A DNA stretch of 64,000 nt, taken from Agaribacillus sp965228415. Its GTDB lineage: Bacteria; Bacteroidota; Bacteroidia; Cytophagales; Cyclobacteriaceae. The translations under genes and the position numbers were made by a program. The notes beneath the pieces are model-generated. The model searched no databases, was not told the origin of the DNA, and worked only from the letters and a program-made list of their open reading frames with translations. Position 1 is the first letter of the stretch, and the number at the start of each line of letters is the position of its first letter. Where the stretch lies: the NCBI GenBank assembly GCA_965228415.1, contig OZ245814.1, forward strand, positions 7,874,001-7,938,000, written 5' to 3'. Of this stretch, positions 8,391-18,185 are shown piece after piece.

Positions 8391-10571
8391 TTAATTGTGA
8401 ATGAATTTACGATGAACAGGCTGATATGTACTTTGGTTTAATAGCCCTTCACAACGTAGTTTTAGCACCATTCTTTCAATTTGGTTATGCACTTCCTGAA
8501 CATGGTTGCCAAGTTTAATACCGGATTTGGTATCAGCTATCAATAGTGACTCACCAATGTTTACCAGATTTTCCAAAGTTTTGGCCTCAAATAATTTCAA
8601 TGAGGGACTTATCTTGTGTTTTACTGCCTTGAAATTTTTCAAATTTCCTTTTTGTAGTATCTCTCCATATTTGTCCTTAAAGGATGTCAACTCGGCAATA
8701 AAGGAGGTGACAATAGATTGTAGAAATTGATCATTGCCTTGCACAATTTCATGCAGTTTGATGTTATCAGTAATATTCAGGCCATCCGCTTGCCGTAGCT
8801 TTTTTCCCGTGGCTACTTCGGGATGTTTACCGCCGTATTGAGACAGTTTAGCATATAATTCGTATGGATCGAATGGTTTGGTAATAATATCACACATACC
8901 AGCATTTTGCACTTTTTTTTGTACTTCCTGCAAGGTATTGGCCGTTAGCGCAATTATTGGGATACCGGCTTTGCCCGCCATTTCTTTAATAGCTTTGCAG
9001 GTGGCATAGCCATCCATTACCGGCATCTGTAAGTCCATTAGTATTAAGTCAAACTCGTTTTGGTTGACAATTTCAATAGCCATTTTACCACTGGAGGTGA
9101 CCGTAAGCTGCGCATTCCATCTTTTCAAAAACTCTGAAGCCACTAACTGATTGACCTCGTTATCATCAACCAGCAGCACCCGCAACCCCTGCAGATTTCT
9201 TTTGGCCGGATTATTGGAACGTTGGTTTTCAACCGGATCATCCCCTTGCGTTTCACACTTTTTCAGGCATAAATTAAAATAAAAGCGGGAGCCTTTACCA
9301 TACTCACTTTCCACATGGATTTCGGATGCCAGTAGTTCCAATAACCGTTTCGTGATGGCCAAACCCAATCCTGTGCCTCCAAATTTTCTGGATATGTCAG
9401 AACTGGCCTGTGTAAACCGGTCGAAGATATCATCAAGCTTGTCTTTCGGAATGCCAATACCGGTATCTGAAATCGAAAAGTTGATGCAGGCAGCTTTTTG
9501 GGTGTTTTCGCCGAGACTTACCGCGATAGTAATGCACCCTTTTTCTGTAAATTTTATGGCATTTCCGACCAGGTTATTTAACACCTGGGCAATTCTGACC
9601 TTATCACCCTTTAGAAAAGTAGGCACATTGTTGTCAATCGTAACTTCAAAGCTTACGTTTTTTTCTGCTGCCTTTAGAATAAACGAATGTTTTATTCCCA
9701 TGACGAGCGCTTTCAAATCAAAGTCAATTTCCTCCATTTGAATTTTCCCCTCAACAATTTTATTATAATCCAACACGTCATTGATCAGTGACAAAAGATT
9801 CTCAGATGAAAACTTTAACGTTTCAAGGTATTCTTTCTGATCTTTGCGAGGGGACTCATTTTGCAGCAGGTGTGTTATACCAATGACTGCATTTAACGGG
9901 GTCCTGATTTCATGTGACATGGTGGATAAAAACTCCGCCTTGGCCCTGCTGGCTTCTTCGGCCTTTTTTCTGGCGGAGATCAGCTCCCGTTCCACTGTCT
10001 TTCTAATGGAAATGTCGCGCCCAAAGACGGTGACGCCAATAACTTCCCCATGATTGCCTAAAACAGGATTAAAGCTATGCTCGAAGGTTTTTAGTATTCC
10101 GTTGTCATTTACGGTAGTCTCGGTGGAAAACCTTTTCCCCCCCAGCGCCATTTGGTAATAATCCCGCCACAGCTCGGCGCTTTGTTCGGGAAAATAATCG
10201 CATGCTACCAAATCACCGGGCCTTGGTATATGGCCCTTACGATTTTCCACAAGCCTTTTAAATGCCGTGTTGCAGATCAAAAGCCTCAAATTTTTATCTA
10301 TCGACCATATGGTGTCCCCGGTATTTTCGACCAATGCCAAAAGGTTAGCCTCGTTGCTCCTTAAGTTACTTCCCTGGACTTTTGCCCCCACGTTATTGAC
10401 AAGGCCTACTATAGTGCCGGTGGCCTTTCTCGCTTTGGTGTAGTTGTGTATGAACACTAATCTTAACCGATGGAAGATACCCTTTAAGGAGGAGATGCCT
10501 TTTAAGGACTCCAATTGCTGATTCCCTCGAATTGTGTCAAATAACATCATAAACATCACAGAATAATTCAA
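8391..10571 (-). CDS. Cytoplasmic hybrid histidine kinase (PAS-HisKA-HATPase-REC-Hpt)
   Basis: 726 aa with no clear transmembrane helix. A PAS domain (about 75-190; TGDTIWSIDKNLRLLICN) precedes a HisKA box with His220 (MSHEIRTPLNAVIG), an HATPase_c domain (N box NNLVGNAIKFTEKG, G boxes DTGIGIP and GGTGLGLAI), a receiver (about 467-585; LILMDLQMPVMDG) and a C-terminal Hpt-like domain (about 620-705) with His in KAVKHKISPSLKLF. The full phosphorelay chain is thus on one protein, with the downstream LytTR protein and the facing single-domain receiver as possible outputs. The signal is unknown; the N-terminal ~70 residues match nothing I recognise. The start is the first ATG and could be one of the nearby internal Met codons. 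Confidence 0.9.
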   Translation of the reverse strand: MNYSVMFMMLFDTIRGNQQLESLKGISSLKGIFHRLRLVFIHNYTKARKATGTIVGLVNNVGAKVQGSNLRSNEANLLALVENTGDTIWSIDKNLRLLICNTAFKRLVENRKGHIPRPGDLVACDYFPEQSAELWRDYYQMALGGKRFSTETTVNDNGILKTFEHSFNPVLGNHGEVIGVTVFGRDISIRKTVERELISARKKAEEASRAKAEFLSTMSHEIRTPLNAVIGITHLLQNESPRKDQKEYLETLKFSSENLLSLINDVLDYNKIVEGKIQMEEIDFDLKALVMGIKHSFILKAAEKNVSFEVTIDNNVPTFLKGDKVRIAQVLNNLVGNAIKFTEKGCITIAVSLGENTQKAACINFSISDTGIGIPKDKLDDIFDRFTQASSDISRKFGGTGLGLAITKRLLELLASEIHVESEYGKGSRFYFNLCLKKCETQGDDPVENQRSNNPAKRNLQGLRVLLVDDNEVNQLVASEFLKRWNAQLTVTSSGKMAIEIVNQNEFDLILMDLQMPVMDGYATCKAIKEMAGKAGIPIIALTANTLQEVQKKVQNAGMCDIITKPFDPYELYAKLSQYGGKHPEVATGKKLRQADGLNITDNIKLHEIVQGNDQFLQSIVTSFIAELTSFKDKYGEILQKGNLKNFKAVKHKISPSLKLFEAKTLENLVNIGESLLIADTKSGIKLGNHVQEVHNQIERMVLKLRCEGLLNQSTYQPVHRKFIHN

Positions 10572-10956
10572 CCCTATTATTTAACTTTAATCGACATGAT
10601 CACAGAAATGAGTACGCGGATTTGGAATAGGTCACGTGGAAATTATTAACTATTAAGTATGCAGAAAGAGGAGTTATAGCTGATTGATAGCAAAACGATC
10701 CATATAATTTTTCCGAACCTCCCGTACAGTTCCTACCCTAAAATGTGATCTGCCAAAGTGATATTTTTGCATTACACTTGATTGAAATTAGGTAATGTAC
10801 ATCGGAAAAGTTATGACAATTTGTGTATTAAATTACATGAATTAGTTAATGATATGTATTGGCAATGATAAGGACGCAATGATGATTTGCACGCGATTGA
10901 ATTTCGTTGGGATCACTTCACTTCCCAAATGTAATCCGGCAAGCGCCTCATATGCC
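10572..10956. other. Intergenic region, 385 bp
   Basis: AT-rich spacer between the start of the hybrid kinase and the end of the methyltransferase, both on the minus strand. It must hold the kinase promoter. The only structure I see is a small inverted repeat, TTGGGA (10907-10912) with TCCCAA (10923-10928). It lacks a T-tract on either strand, so it is not a convincing terminator. No coding sequence is supported. Confidence 0.6.
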
Positions 10957-11502
10957 TTAGAAAATACTCAGTTGGCGTTCCAGCAGCGGATTTTCCAGGC
11001 CTAGTAGTTTTTTCTTGGCGGGCAAGCCACCGGCATATCCCACCAGGTTTCCATCCGTACCGATTATCCTGTGGCAGGGAATAATAATTGATATGGCATT
11101 GGCGCCGTTTGCCGCTGCTACCGCTCTGATTGCTTTTTGATTGCCTAATTTTTTTGACAGGCCCAGGTAGGTCTCGGTTTTGCCAAAAGGTACCTGTATT
11201 AGCGCCTGCCACACCTGTTTTTGAAAATCAGAACCTGCCAATCGGATGGGAATGGAAAATTCACAGCGGGCACCTTGAAAATATTCTTGCAGTTGCGCTA
11301 TCGTCTTTTCAATAACCGCAGAGGAGCCAGGGACATATGTGGCATTTAACCTTGTTTTTATTCTGGTATCTACGGCATCCCTCATCTTGCGATAACGCCA
11401 GTCGCACAGGCATAGTTTTTCTTCATAAGCGCCCAAAATAAGCTCACCAATGGGAGATTTGAAATATGCTACCTGAATGAAATTATTTGCGCTATCAGCC
11501 AT
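10957..11502 (-). CDS. ogt: Methylated-DNA--[protein]-cysteine S-methyltransferase
   Basis: 181 aa, a normal length for Ogt-type O6-alkylguanine-DNA alkyltransferases. The acceptor Cys143 lies in IIPCHRIIGTDGNLVGYAGG, with the DNA-binding helix QKAIRAVAAANGAN upstream and the methyltransferase fold opening QKQVWQALIQVPFGKT. The protein transfers the alkyl group from damaged guanine onto Cys143 and is used once. There is no AdaA/AraC part, so it is the repair enzyme only. It lies 76 bp downstream of the SGNH hydrolase gene on the same strand and may be read from that operon, but its function is unrelated. Confidence 0.93.
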   Translation of the reverse strand: MADSANNFIQVAYFKSPIGELILGAYEEKLCLCDWRYRKMRDAVDTRIKTRLNATYVPGSSAVIEKTIAQLQEYFQGARCEFSIPIRLAGSDFQKQVWQALIQVPFGKTETYLGLSKKLGNQKAIRAVAAANGANAISIIIPCHRIIGTDGNLVGYAGGLPAKKKLLGLENPLLERQLSIF

Positions 11503-11578
11503 TATCTCCTTTTTCTTTTCTCAAGTTAATGTTCACTCAAAGCTTTTATAAACGCACAGAGAAGAATGATGGTTTAAG

Positions 11579-12328
11579 TCAGTATAATTTATTGAATGCC
11601 TCCAGCCATGCCTTAGCCATCAGATGTGCCCCGGCAGGAGAGGGATGAACCCCGTCGGGGCACCAGACCTTGGCCGGTGCCTTTTTCAATGCCTCATCGA
11701 AAACTTTTTGAAATGGTACAAATGCCGCCTTGAATGCTTCCGCTATTTTTGCGGCTGATTTTTGATATGCCGGGAATTCCGCTTTCCACCGTTCCGTAAT
11801 AGCCGATCCCCCCCATACCACGAAAGGTTCACAGATGATCAGCTTTACACCGGGAACTTCCTTTATGGTTCGATTCAGCAAATCCCGGTAATCGCTTTCG
11901 TACCTTTCAACAGTTCCATCGTAACGGCCATTGACCATATGCCAAAAATCGTTCACACCAATGAGAATGCTCAGCACGTCCGGCCTGAGGTTCAGGGTAT
12001 CATCTTTCCAACGGTTGGCCAGTTGATAAACTTTGTTACCACTTACACCGCGATTGTATATGGAGAAGTCACCATTGGGGTTATTGGCCAGCAATTGCGA
12101 AGTCGCCAGGTAGGTATATCCAATGCCGAGGCCCCTTGTCGAGTTGGCATAATACTGATCCCTGGCACGGCCTGCGTCGGTAATGGAGTCCCCCTGAAAT
12201 AAGATGGTAAGACCATCAGGTATCGACAGGTTTGAGATTGACAGGCCATTTGCCGCAGCTGGGGCGGCGGTCATGGCAAGGGAGGCCAGTGCCCCATTCT
12301 TTATGAAGGTTCTTCGGTTTTTCTGCAT
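11579..12328 (-). CDS. SGNH/GDSL-type hydrolase, Tat-like export signal
   Basis: 249 aa. The N-terminus MQKNRRTFIKNGALASLA has the RRxF(I/L)K pattern of a Tat signal. The catalytic serine is Ser48 in the GDSIT block (block I); the GVNDFWH segment carries the oxyanion Asn (block III); Asp225 and His228 (DGVHPSPAG) complete the triad (block V). The family cleaves ester bonds, often acetyl groups on glycans. Its position at the end of a four-gene run next to a sialic acid cluster would fit removal of O-acetyl groups from sugars, including sialate; that substrate is inference from context. It starts 37 bp after the NHL-propeller gene. Confidence 0.88.
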   Translation of the reverse strand: MQKNRRTFIKNGALASLAMTAAPAAANGLSISNLSIPDGLTILFQGDSITDAGRARDQYYANSTRGLGIGYTYLATSQLLANNPNGDFSIYNRGVSGNKVYQLANRWKDDTLNLRPDVLSILIGVNDFWHMVNGRYDGTVERYESDYRDLLNRTIKEVPGVKLIICEPFVVWGGSAITERWKAEFPAYQKSAAKIAEAFKAAFVPFQKVFDEALKKAPAKVWCPDGVHPSPAGAHLMAKAWLEAFNKLY

Positions 12329-12365
12329 GAAACAAATAAAGGTTTTTTGTGATAAGTGTTAGCTT

Positions 12366-13442
12366 CTAGACACGTTCAAGTTTGATAGGGTAGGTCTTGT
12401 TGGCATTCCATTGGCAGATGTAAAGGTTTTTGTCTTCGTCGATACAAACATCATGGCAGTGGTTAAAGATAGGTGTCTCCTGAATCATCAGTTGCAGCTC
12501 TCCTTTTTTATAAACCGGCTTCGTACCACCTGGATTGGAGATAACTTTATTCTCTTTATCTAAAATGGTCACAAAACCTGAGTCGCTGGTTTGGTTTAAA
12601 TATTTTAAGCGAGACCAGCATACCCCACTATAAATATTCTCATCATCAATGACCGCGCGACAAACAAAGGCTCCGGGGAGAAAGATCGTTGACAGGTATT
12701 TTCCATCCAGGCTAAATCTTTTAAAAGAGTTGTGGGCCCTGGAAGTGCACAACAGGGTAATGTTATTCGGATCCCGGTCGTCGATGGCCACACCATGGGC
12801 TGTGCTGAACTGATCATCGTTGTTTCCGGGACCGCCAAATTTTCTGACGAATTCCCCCTCCTTATTAAATTGCAATATCCATTGCGATCCATAGCCATCG
12901 GCTACATAGATGTCTCCATTGGGAGCAATGGCTGTCTCGGTGGGCAGATACCTGTCTTTTGCTTCGTAAACACTGATTTTTCTCGGATCCGGAAGCGTCA
13001 GAAGCTTTTTGCCATCTACCGTGGTTTTCACCACCTGCGGATTCTCACCATCGGGATTACAGATAAACAAAACGTCTTCTCCACCTTCATTAAAAAGGCT
13101 AAGACCATGGCCGCTTTTATATTCACTTCCCCACGTGCTTAGCATTTTGCCCGATTTATCGTAAATGATAATGTTATTTTTAGTTTCGTCCGTCACCATA
13201 ATCAACCTACCCTTTGAGTCCATCACCATTTCATGGCAGTTTTTTACCGGTGTGGTAGCAGGATCTAAATCTCCCCATGCTTTGTGTACACGATATCTGA
13301 ATTTGCCGTGACCAATTATTTCATCGTTAAGTACGGGTTTGTTGATAATGTTAAAACCAAGAGAAGGAATGCTCAGGGCGGCGCCTGCCATGGCACCTGC
13401 TTTGATAAATTCTCTTCTGGAGTTGTTTTTTTCAGTGTTCAT
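12366..13442 (-). CDS. Tat-exported NHL/6-bladed beta-propeller protein
   Basis: 358 aa. A Tat signal (SRREFIKAGAMAGAALS) precedes repeated NHL-type blades: GRLIMVTDETKNNIIIYDKSGKML, then TAIAPNGDIYVADGYGSQWILQFNKEGEFVRKFGG, GVAIDDRDPNNITLLC and HDVCIDEDKNLYICQWN. Such propellers occur in peptidylglycine monooxygenase-like and carbohydrate-binding proteins, but I see no copper or other catalytic motif, so the activity is open. The gene sits between DUF1501 and SGNH genes with gaps of 45 and 37 bp, which supports a single operon acting on extracytoplasmic carbohydrate. Confidence 0.8.
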   Translation of the reverse strand: MNTEKNNSRREFIKAGAMAGAALSIPSLGFNIINKPVLNDEIIGHGKFRYRVHKAWGDLDPATTPVKNCHEMVMDSKGRLIMVTDETKNNIIIYDKSGKMLSTWGSEYKSGHGLSLFNEGGEDVLFICNPDGENPQVVKTTVDGKKLLTLPDPRKISVYEAKDRYLPTETAIAPNGDIYVADGYGSQWILQFNKEGEFVRKFGGPGNNDDQFSTAHGVAIDDRDPNNITLLCTSRAHNSFKRFSLDGKYLSTIFLPGAFVCRAVIDDENIYSGVCWSRLKYLNQTSDSGFVTILDKENKVISNPGGTKPVYKKGELQLMIQETPIFNHCHDVCIDEDKNLYICQWNANKTYPIKLERV

Positions 13443-13487
13443 TTGATCGTATTGTAGTTAACTTATTAGTCTGAATTGCTATTTAGT

Positions 13488-14948
13488 TTAGGCTATGATG
13501 GATTTTACCACTTCCCCATGCACGTCGGTAAGTCGGTATCTTCTTCCCTGGTGTTTGAATGTCAGCTGTTCGTGGTCGACACCCAGCTGATGCAGCAGGG
13601 TTGCCTGAAAGTCATGTACGTGTACGGGATCCTTGATGATATTGTAGCTAAAGTCATCCGTTTCACCGTAGGTAAATCCCGGCTTGACTCCACCGCCCGC
13701 CAGCCATACGGTAAAGCACCTTGGATGATGGTCGCGGCCATAATTAGTAGCTGTTAATTTTCCCTGACTGTAGTTGGTTCTGCCAAACTCGCCACCCCAG
13801 ATAACCAGCGTGTCGTCAAGCAGGCCTCTTCTTTTCAGGTCGGTCACCAGTGCAGCTGAGGCCTGATCGGTGTCTTTGCATTGAGAGGTGATTTCCCTTG
13901 GCAGGCTACTATGTTGATCCCAGCCCAGGTGATACAGTTGTACGAATTTTACGTCCCGCTCGGCAAGTCTTCTGGCCAAAAGGCAATTAGCGGCATAGGT
14001 TCCAGGTTTTCTGGCATCCTCCCCATATAGTTCAAATACCTCATCCGGTTCATCTGAAAGGTCCATGGCCTCGGGAACTGATGTTTGCATTTTATAGGCC
14101 ATTTCATACTGAGCTATGCGGGACTGGATATCAGGATCTCCAAAATCCTGCATTCTCAGCTGGTTCATTTTAGCCAACACATCCAACACCTGTCTCCTTG
14201 AGGAGGAGGTAATGCCATCGGGGTTTTGAAGGTTCAGTACCGGGTCTTTACCTGACCTGAATTGTACGCCCTGGTGTAAGGAAGCCAGAAACCCATTCCC
14301 CCAAAGTCTCGAATAGATAGGTTGGGGACGCTGTGCGCCACGGGAAAGCAGCACGCAGAATGTGGGTAAATTTTCATTCATACTGCCTAATCCGTAGCTG
14401 AGCCAGGAGCCTATGCTGGGTCTTCCGGCCTGTTGTGATCCGGTTTGGAAAAAGGTGATGGCGGGATCGTGATTGATGGCTTCTGTATGCATAGATTTGA
14501 TAAAGCACAGATCATCCACGATCTTGGCGGTATGTGGCATCAACTCACTTACCCAGGCGCGGCTTTGGCCATGCTGCTTGAAGTCAAATATGGCCGGCGC
14601 CAGGGGCAGGGAGGATTGCCCAGATGTCATACCGGTTAGTCTCTGTCCTTTCCTGATAGAATCCGGAAGGTCCTGCCCACGCATTTTCATGAGCGTTGGC
14701 TTGTAGTCAAACAAGTCTATTTGAGAAGGGCCTCCGCTTTGAAACAGGTAAATGACCCTTTTGGCTTTGGGAAGAAAATGGGGGGCGCTGAGTGCTTTGT
14801 TGTCCGCGCTATTTCCATCGGAATTCTCGCCGGATGTACTACATCCCATCAAAGAACCAAGTGCCAGGCTGCCAATGCCAAGACTGGATTTTGATAGAAA
14901 ATGCCGTCGGTTGATTTTATGTAGATAGTCGGAGTAAATATCGCTCAT
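13488..14948 (-). CDS. DUF1501 (sulfatase-like fold) protein with Tat signal
   Basis: 486 aa. The N-terminus INRRHFLSKSSLGIGSLALG is a Tat signal, followed by GCS, which may add a lipid anchor. The body carries DUF1501 features: RVIYLFQSGGPSQIDLFDYK, GSWLSYGLG, LGWDQHSS and VIWGGEFGRTNYSQG...GRDHHPRCFTVWLAGGG. The fold is related to alkaline phosphatase and sulfatase proteins, but this group lacks the formylglycine Cys/Ser motif, so sulfatase activity is not implied. DUF1501 genes almost always sit beside a DUF1549/DUF1553 gene, as here (39 bp upstream), mainly in Planctomycetes and Bacteroidota. The function of the pair is unknown. Confidence 0.9.
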   Translation of the reverse strand: MSDIYSDYLHKINRRHFLSKSSLGIGSLALGSLMGCSTSGENSDGNSADNKALSAPHFLPKAKRVIYLFQSGGPSQIDLFDYKPTLMKMRGQDLPDSIRKGQRLTGMTSGQSSLPLAPAIFDFKQHGQSRAWVSELMPHTAKIVDDLCFIKSMHTEAINHDPAITFFQTGSQQAGRPSIGSWLSYGLGSMNENLPTFCVLLSRGAQRPQPIYSRLWGNGFLASLHQGVQFRSGKDPVLNLQNPDGITSSSRRQVLDVLAKMNQLRMQDFGDPDIQSRIAQYEMAYKMQTSVPEAMDLSDEPDEVFELYGEDARKPGTYAANCLLARRLAERDVKFVQLYHLGWDQHSSLPREITSQCKDTDQASAALVTDLKRRGLLDDTLVIWGGEFGRTNYSQGKLTATNYGRDHHPRCFTVWLAGGGVKPGFTYGETDDFSYNIIKDPVHVHDFQATLLHQLGVDHEQLTFKHQGRRYRLTDVHGEVVKSIIA

Positions 14949-14987
14949 GATAAATTGAAGTATTGTTACGCCCGGCGGGCTAAGTTT

Positions 14988-17900
14988 TTAAGAATGTTTT
15001 GTTTCATCCAGGTTTAACACGGCGCTGATTACAATCGTAAACGCTGCTAATTTATGCTTATCTATTTTTTGGTCTGCTTTGGAATCTCCAATTTGAAGAA
15101 TATCGTCTATGCTATTTGTTTCTTCCTGGAACCGTTTTAGCTCGGCGTCATATATTTCCATCAGCATCGCAACCTCCTCGGCTGAAGGGTCTCTCGACAC
15201 CAGGCTTTTGAAAGCTTTTGTAGCCCAGGTAGGCGGATCGTCTTTGGAAGTTTTAATAACATTTTCCGCCAATACCCTGGATCCCTCCATGTACTGCTCA
15301 TCATTGAGCAATAAAAGCGACTGCAAAGGCGTGCTGGTGGCTTGTCTTTTTACCGTACACATGGCCCGTTCCGCAGCGTCCAGGGTAATCATGGACGGCA
15401 CCGGAATCGTTCGCTTAAAGTAAGTGTAAATACTCCTCCGGTACAAATCAGCTCCTTTGCCGGGGCGGTACCTGTTTTCACCAATTTGGTTGGCCATTTC
15501 CTTCCAGATACCGGGCGGCTGATAGGGCTTTACCCATTTTCCTCCGATTTTACGATTAAGCAATCCGCTGGAGGCCAGCGCCTGATCGCGGATCATCTCG
15601 GCAGTTAGTTTTTTGTACGGCCCCCTCGAAAGATAAATGTTGTCGGGATCTACGGCAAAACTTTTTTTATCGATATGCGCCGATTGTCGATAGGTAGTGG
15701 ACATAACCATAAGTTTGATCAATTTTTTCATGTCCCAACCTGTTTGCCTGAACTCCAGCACCAGCCAGTCGAGGAGCTCCGGGTGTGTGGGCAAGGCTCC
15801 CTGGTTTCCAAAATCTTCCGGTGTGGCTACCAGCCCCCGGCCAAACAACATTTGCCAGAACCTGTTGACGATTACTCTTCCGGTTAAGGGATTTCTTTCA
15901 TCAAAAAGCCACTTAGCCAGTCCAAGCCTGTTTCTTGGCAGGTCTTCCGGAAATTTCAGAATGGCTTCCGGTGTTTCGCGGCCGACTTGTTCTCCTTTGG
16001 CACTGTAATCACCGCGGTTTAAAACAAACGTGGGTTTTATCTCCTCCGACTCCTGCATGATCATCACGTAGGGAATTTTTGTATCAATTGATCTCAAGCT
16101 ATCCAACTTATTGTCAATTTTGGCCATTTCGGCGCGCTCTCTTTTCAAATAAGTCTGATAAACCACCTGCCTGTCATAGACAGATTTTTGATCATAGAGA
16201 TAACGAACCTCGAGCGGACTCAATGCCCGGTCATAAAGTGAAATTTCATCAATGACGCCTATAAATCCCCCATAATTATTCCGCTCAATGGCCCGCATGA
16301 GCCAGTGGCCGACTGTGAACCGGGTACCCACCAAAATGCTGCGGCTTTCGAGATTGTCTGAAACTATGCGAACTTTTTGTTTTTTTCCATTAATAAAAAG
16401 ATCGACGCCGGACGCCTTGCCTGATCCGTCATAGGTGGCAAAAACATTGGTCCATTGGCCTACCGGCACTTTGGCAATGGTTTTGACCTCAATCAGCTTA
16501 TTCAGGGAATGCACAATATGCATGCTTAGTGTCCTGTCTTTTCCGATATAAATCCCATACCCCGATTTATTTAGCTCGCCGATTCTTCGGGATAATACGC
16601 CGGCATTGTGCTTCGGGGATTCGGAAGGATTGATCCACCCACCCAGTGAAAATTTATCGTAATGCTCAAAATCTCCTACATCGCCAATCGTCAGTGTGTT
16701 GCTCCCATCGAATTGCAGCGCCTTATCAAATTTGCCTGTCGCCGCGGTTGGGGATGGAATGCTGGCCGGAAGTTTGAAATTCAGGGTCCCGTGCAGGGCT
16801 TTGCTCACTTCGTCCTTCATGAGGCCCGCTTCGCGGTAATCAAGTTTGTAATGGGCCAAAAGACCTTCCGTTTTGAGCACTTCCCAATCCTGATTGTTAA
16901 ACCAGTTTTTTAGCGTATTTTCTTCAACTTTTGGTTTAAAATGCTTTTGCGTGGTTTCCACCTCTGCCAACATCTTTTTAATTTCCGTAATTTCATGCTC
17001 CAGTGCGGCATCCTCATATTTAATGGCTGGCTGTGGCGCCTGGTTATTGTAGTCGATTCTGCCCCTCTCGGTGATATTGTTAAAAAAGGAAACTAGCTGA
17101 TAGAAATCCTTTTGCAAAACAGGATCATATTTATGGTCGTGGCACCTGGCGCATTGTAAGGTAAGGCCGATGAAGGCCGTACCGAAGGTTTGTACCCGGT
17201 CGGCAGCATACTCGGCCAGGTATTCTTCTTCGATGACCCCGCCTTCCTGTGTGATGGCATGGTTTCGGTTAAACCCCGACGCCAGTTTTTGTTCAAAAGT
17301 GGGATCCGGTATCAGGTCACCGGCCAGTTGCCAGGTGACAAAGTCATTATAAGGGAGGTTTCTGTTATAGGCCTTAATCACCCAGTCACGCCAGGGCCAC
17401 ATAGTTCTTGGCCTGTCGTCCTGGTAGCCGTGTGAGTCGGCATATCTCGCCACATCCAGCCAGTCGCTGGCCATCCTTTCCCCATAATGCGAAGAAGCCA
17501 AAAGCCGGTCTACTACCTTTTCATAGGCGTCCGACGTATTATCGGCCAGGAAATTATCAATTTCTTCCAGTGTGGGCGGGAGCCCTGTGAGGTCGAAGGT
17601 TACCCTTCTTATTAATGCTTCCCTGGAGGCTTTCCCTGCATTTTTGAGTCCGGTATTTTCCAGTTTGGCGGCGATGAAGTTGTCAATGGCATTGGTCGCC
17701 CAGTCCTGTTGTTTGATTTCCGGAACGGTTATTTCTGTAGGTTGGGTAAAGGCCCAGTGTGGCTTATACTCGGCACCCTGAACAATCCATTTTTTAATGA
17801 TTTTAATTTCGTACTCGGAGAGCTTGAGGTTGCTTTCCGGCGGGGGCATCATGGAATTGGGGTCAGTGGAAGTGATTTTTTCATACATCACGCTGTTATG

Positions 17901-18185
17901 CAGGTCGCCGGGAACAATGGCATGCCCACCCGATTCCAGCACTGTCTTAAAGGCGCCTTCCGGTGTATCCAGCCTTAAATCTGCTTTTTGGTTGGCAAGG
18001 TCCGGACCATGACAGGCAAAACACCGGTCGGAGAGAATAGGTTTCACATGATAATTGAAATCGACAATATCGGGTATCGACTGGCCGGAAGTCAATTCAT
18101 GGTTTTTATTGTTTTTACAGGAGATCAGTAAAAAGAAGGATATTAATATACTTAATCGAAACAAACCGTTGGAATAATTCATCAA
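14988..18185 (-). CDS. Planctomycete-type cytochrome c lipoprotein, DUF1549-LamG-DUF1553
   Basis: 1065 aa. A lipoprotein signal with lipobox LLISC (Cys23) is followed by a c-type heme domain (PSCyt1) with CFACH at 55-59. DUF1549 spans about 150-365 and contains a second CxxCH (CARCHDHKYDPV). A LamG/concanavalin-like jellyroll occupies about 435-655 (ALQFDGSNTLTIGD ... EISLYDRALSPLEVRYLYD). DUF1553 occupies about 740-1000 (NRFWQMLFGRGLVATPEDFG). This is a long member of the family because of the LamG insert, which suggests carbohydrate binding. It heads the leftward operon (gap to the DUF1501 gene 39 bp) and lies 187 bp downstream of the GntR gene. Redox partner and substrate are unknown. Confidence 0.9.
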   Translation of the reverse strand: MMNYSNGLFRLSILISFFLLISCKNNKNHELTSGQSIPDIVDFNYHVKPILSDRCFACHGPDLANQKADLRLDTPEGAFKTVLESGGHAIVPGDLHNSVMYEKITSTDPNSMMPPPESNLKLSEYEIKIIKKWIVQGAEYKPHWAFTQPTEITVPEIKQQDWATNAIDNFIAAKLENTGLKNAGKASREALIRRVTFDLTGLPPTLEEIDNFLADNTSDAYEKVVDRLLASSHYGERMASDWLDVARYADSHGYQDDRPRTMWPWRDWVIKAYNRNLPYNDFVTWQLAGDLIPDPTFEQKLASGFNRNHAITQEGGVIEEEYLAEYAADRVQTFGTAFIGLTLQCARCHDHKYDPVLQKDFYQLVSFFNNITERGRIDYNNQAPQPAIKYEDAALEHEITEIKKMLAEVETTQKHFKPKVEENTLKNWFNNQDWEVLKTEGLLAHYKLDYREAGLMKDEVSKALHGTLNFKLPASIPSPTAATGKFDKALQFDGSNTLTIGDVGDFEHYDKFSLGGWINPSESPKHNAGVLSRRIGELNKSGYGIYIGKDRTLSMHIVHSLNKLIEVKTIAKVPVGQWTNVFATYDGSGKASGVDLFINGKKQKVRIVSDNLESRSILVGTRFTVGHWLMRAIERNNYGGFIGVIDEISLYDRALSPLEVRYLYDQKSVYDRQVVYQTYLKRERAEMAKIDNKLDSLRSIDTKIPYVMIMQESEEIKPTFVLNRGDYSAKGEQVGRETPEAILKFPEDLPRNRLGLAKWLFDERNPLTGRVIVNRFWQMLFGRGLVATPEDFGNQGALPTHPELLDWLVLEFRQTGWDMKKLIKLMVMSTTYRQSAHIDKKSFAVDPDNIYLSRGPYKKLTAEMIRDQALASSGLLNRKIGGKWVKPYQPPGIWKEMANQIGENRYRPGKGADLYRRSIYTYFKRTIPVPSMITLDAAERAMCTVKRQATSTPLQSLLLLNDEQYMEGSRVLAENVIKTSKDDPPTWATKAFKSLVSRDPSAEEVAMLMEIYDAELKRFQEETNSIDDILQIGDSKADQKIDKHKLAAFTIVISAVLNLDETKHS

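Noticed and set aside
9352..9741. 129-codon plus-strand frame
   Set aside because: Antisense to the conserved ATPase domain of the hybrid kinase.
10913..11212. 99-codon minus-strand frame
   Set aside because: Overlaps the methyltransferase in another frame; the methyltransferase has the PCHR active site.
13488..14948. Calling the DUF1501 gene a sulfatase
   Set aside because: The formylglycine motif (C/S-x-P-x-R) of true sulfatases is not seen.
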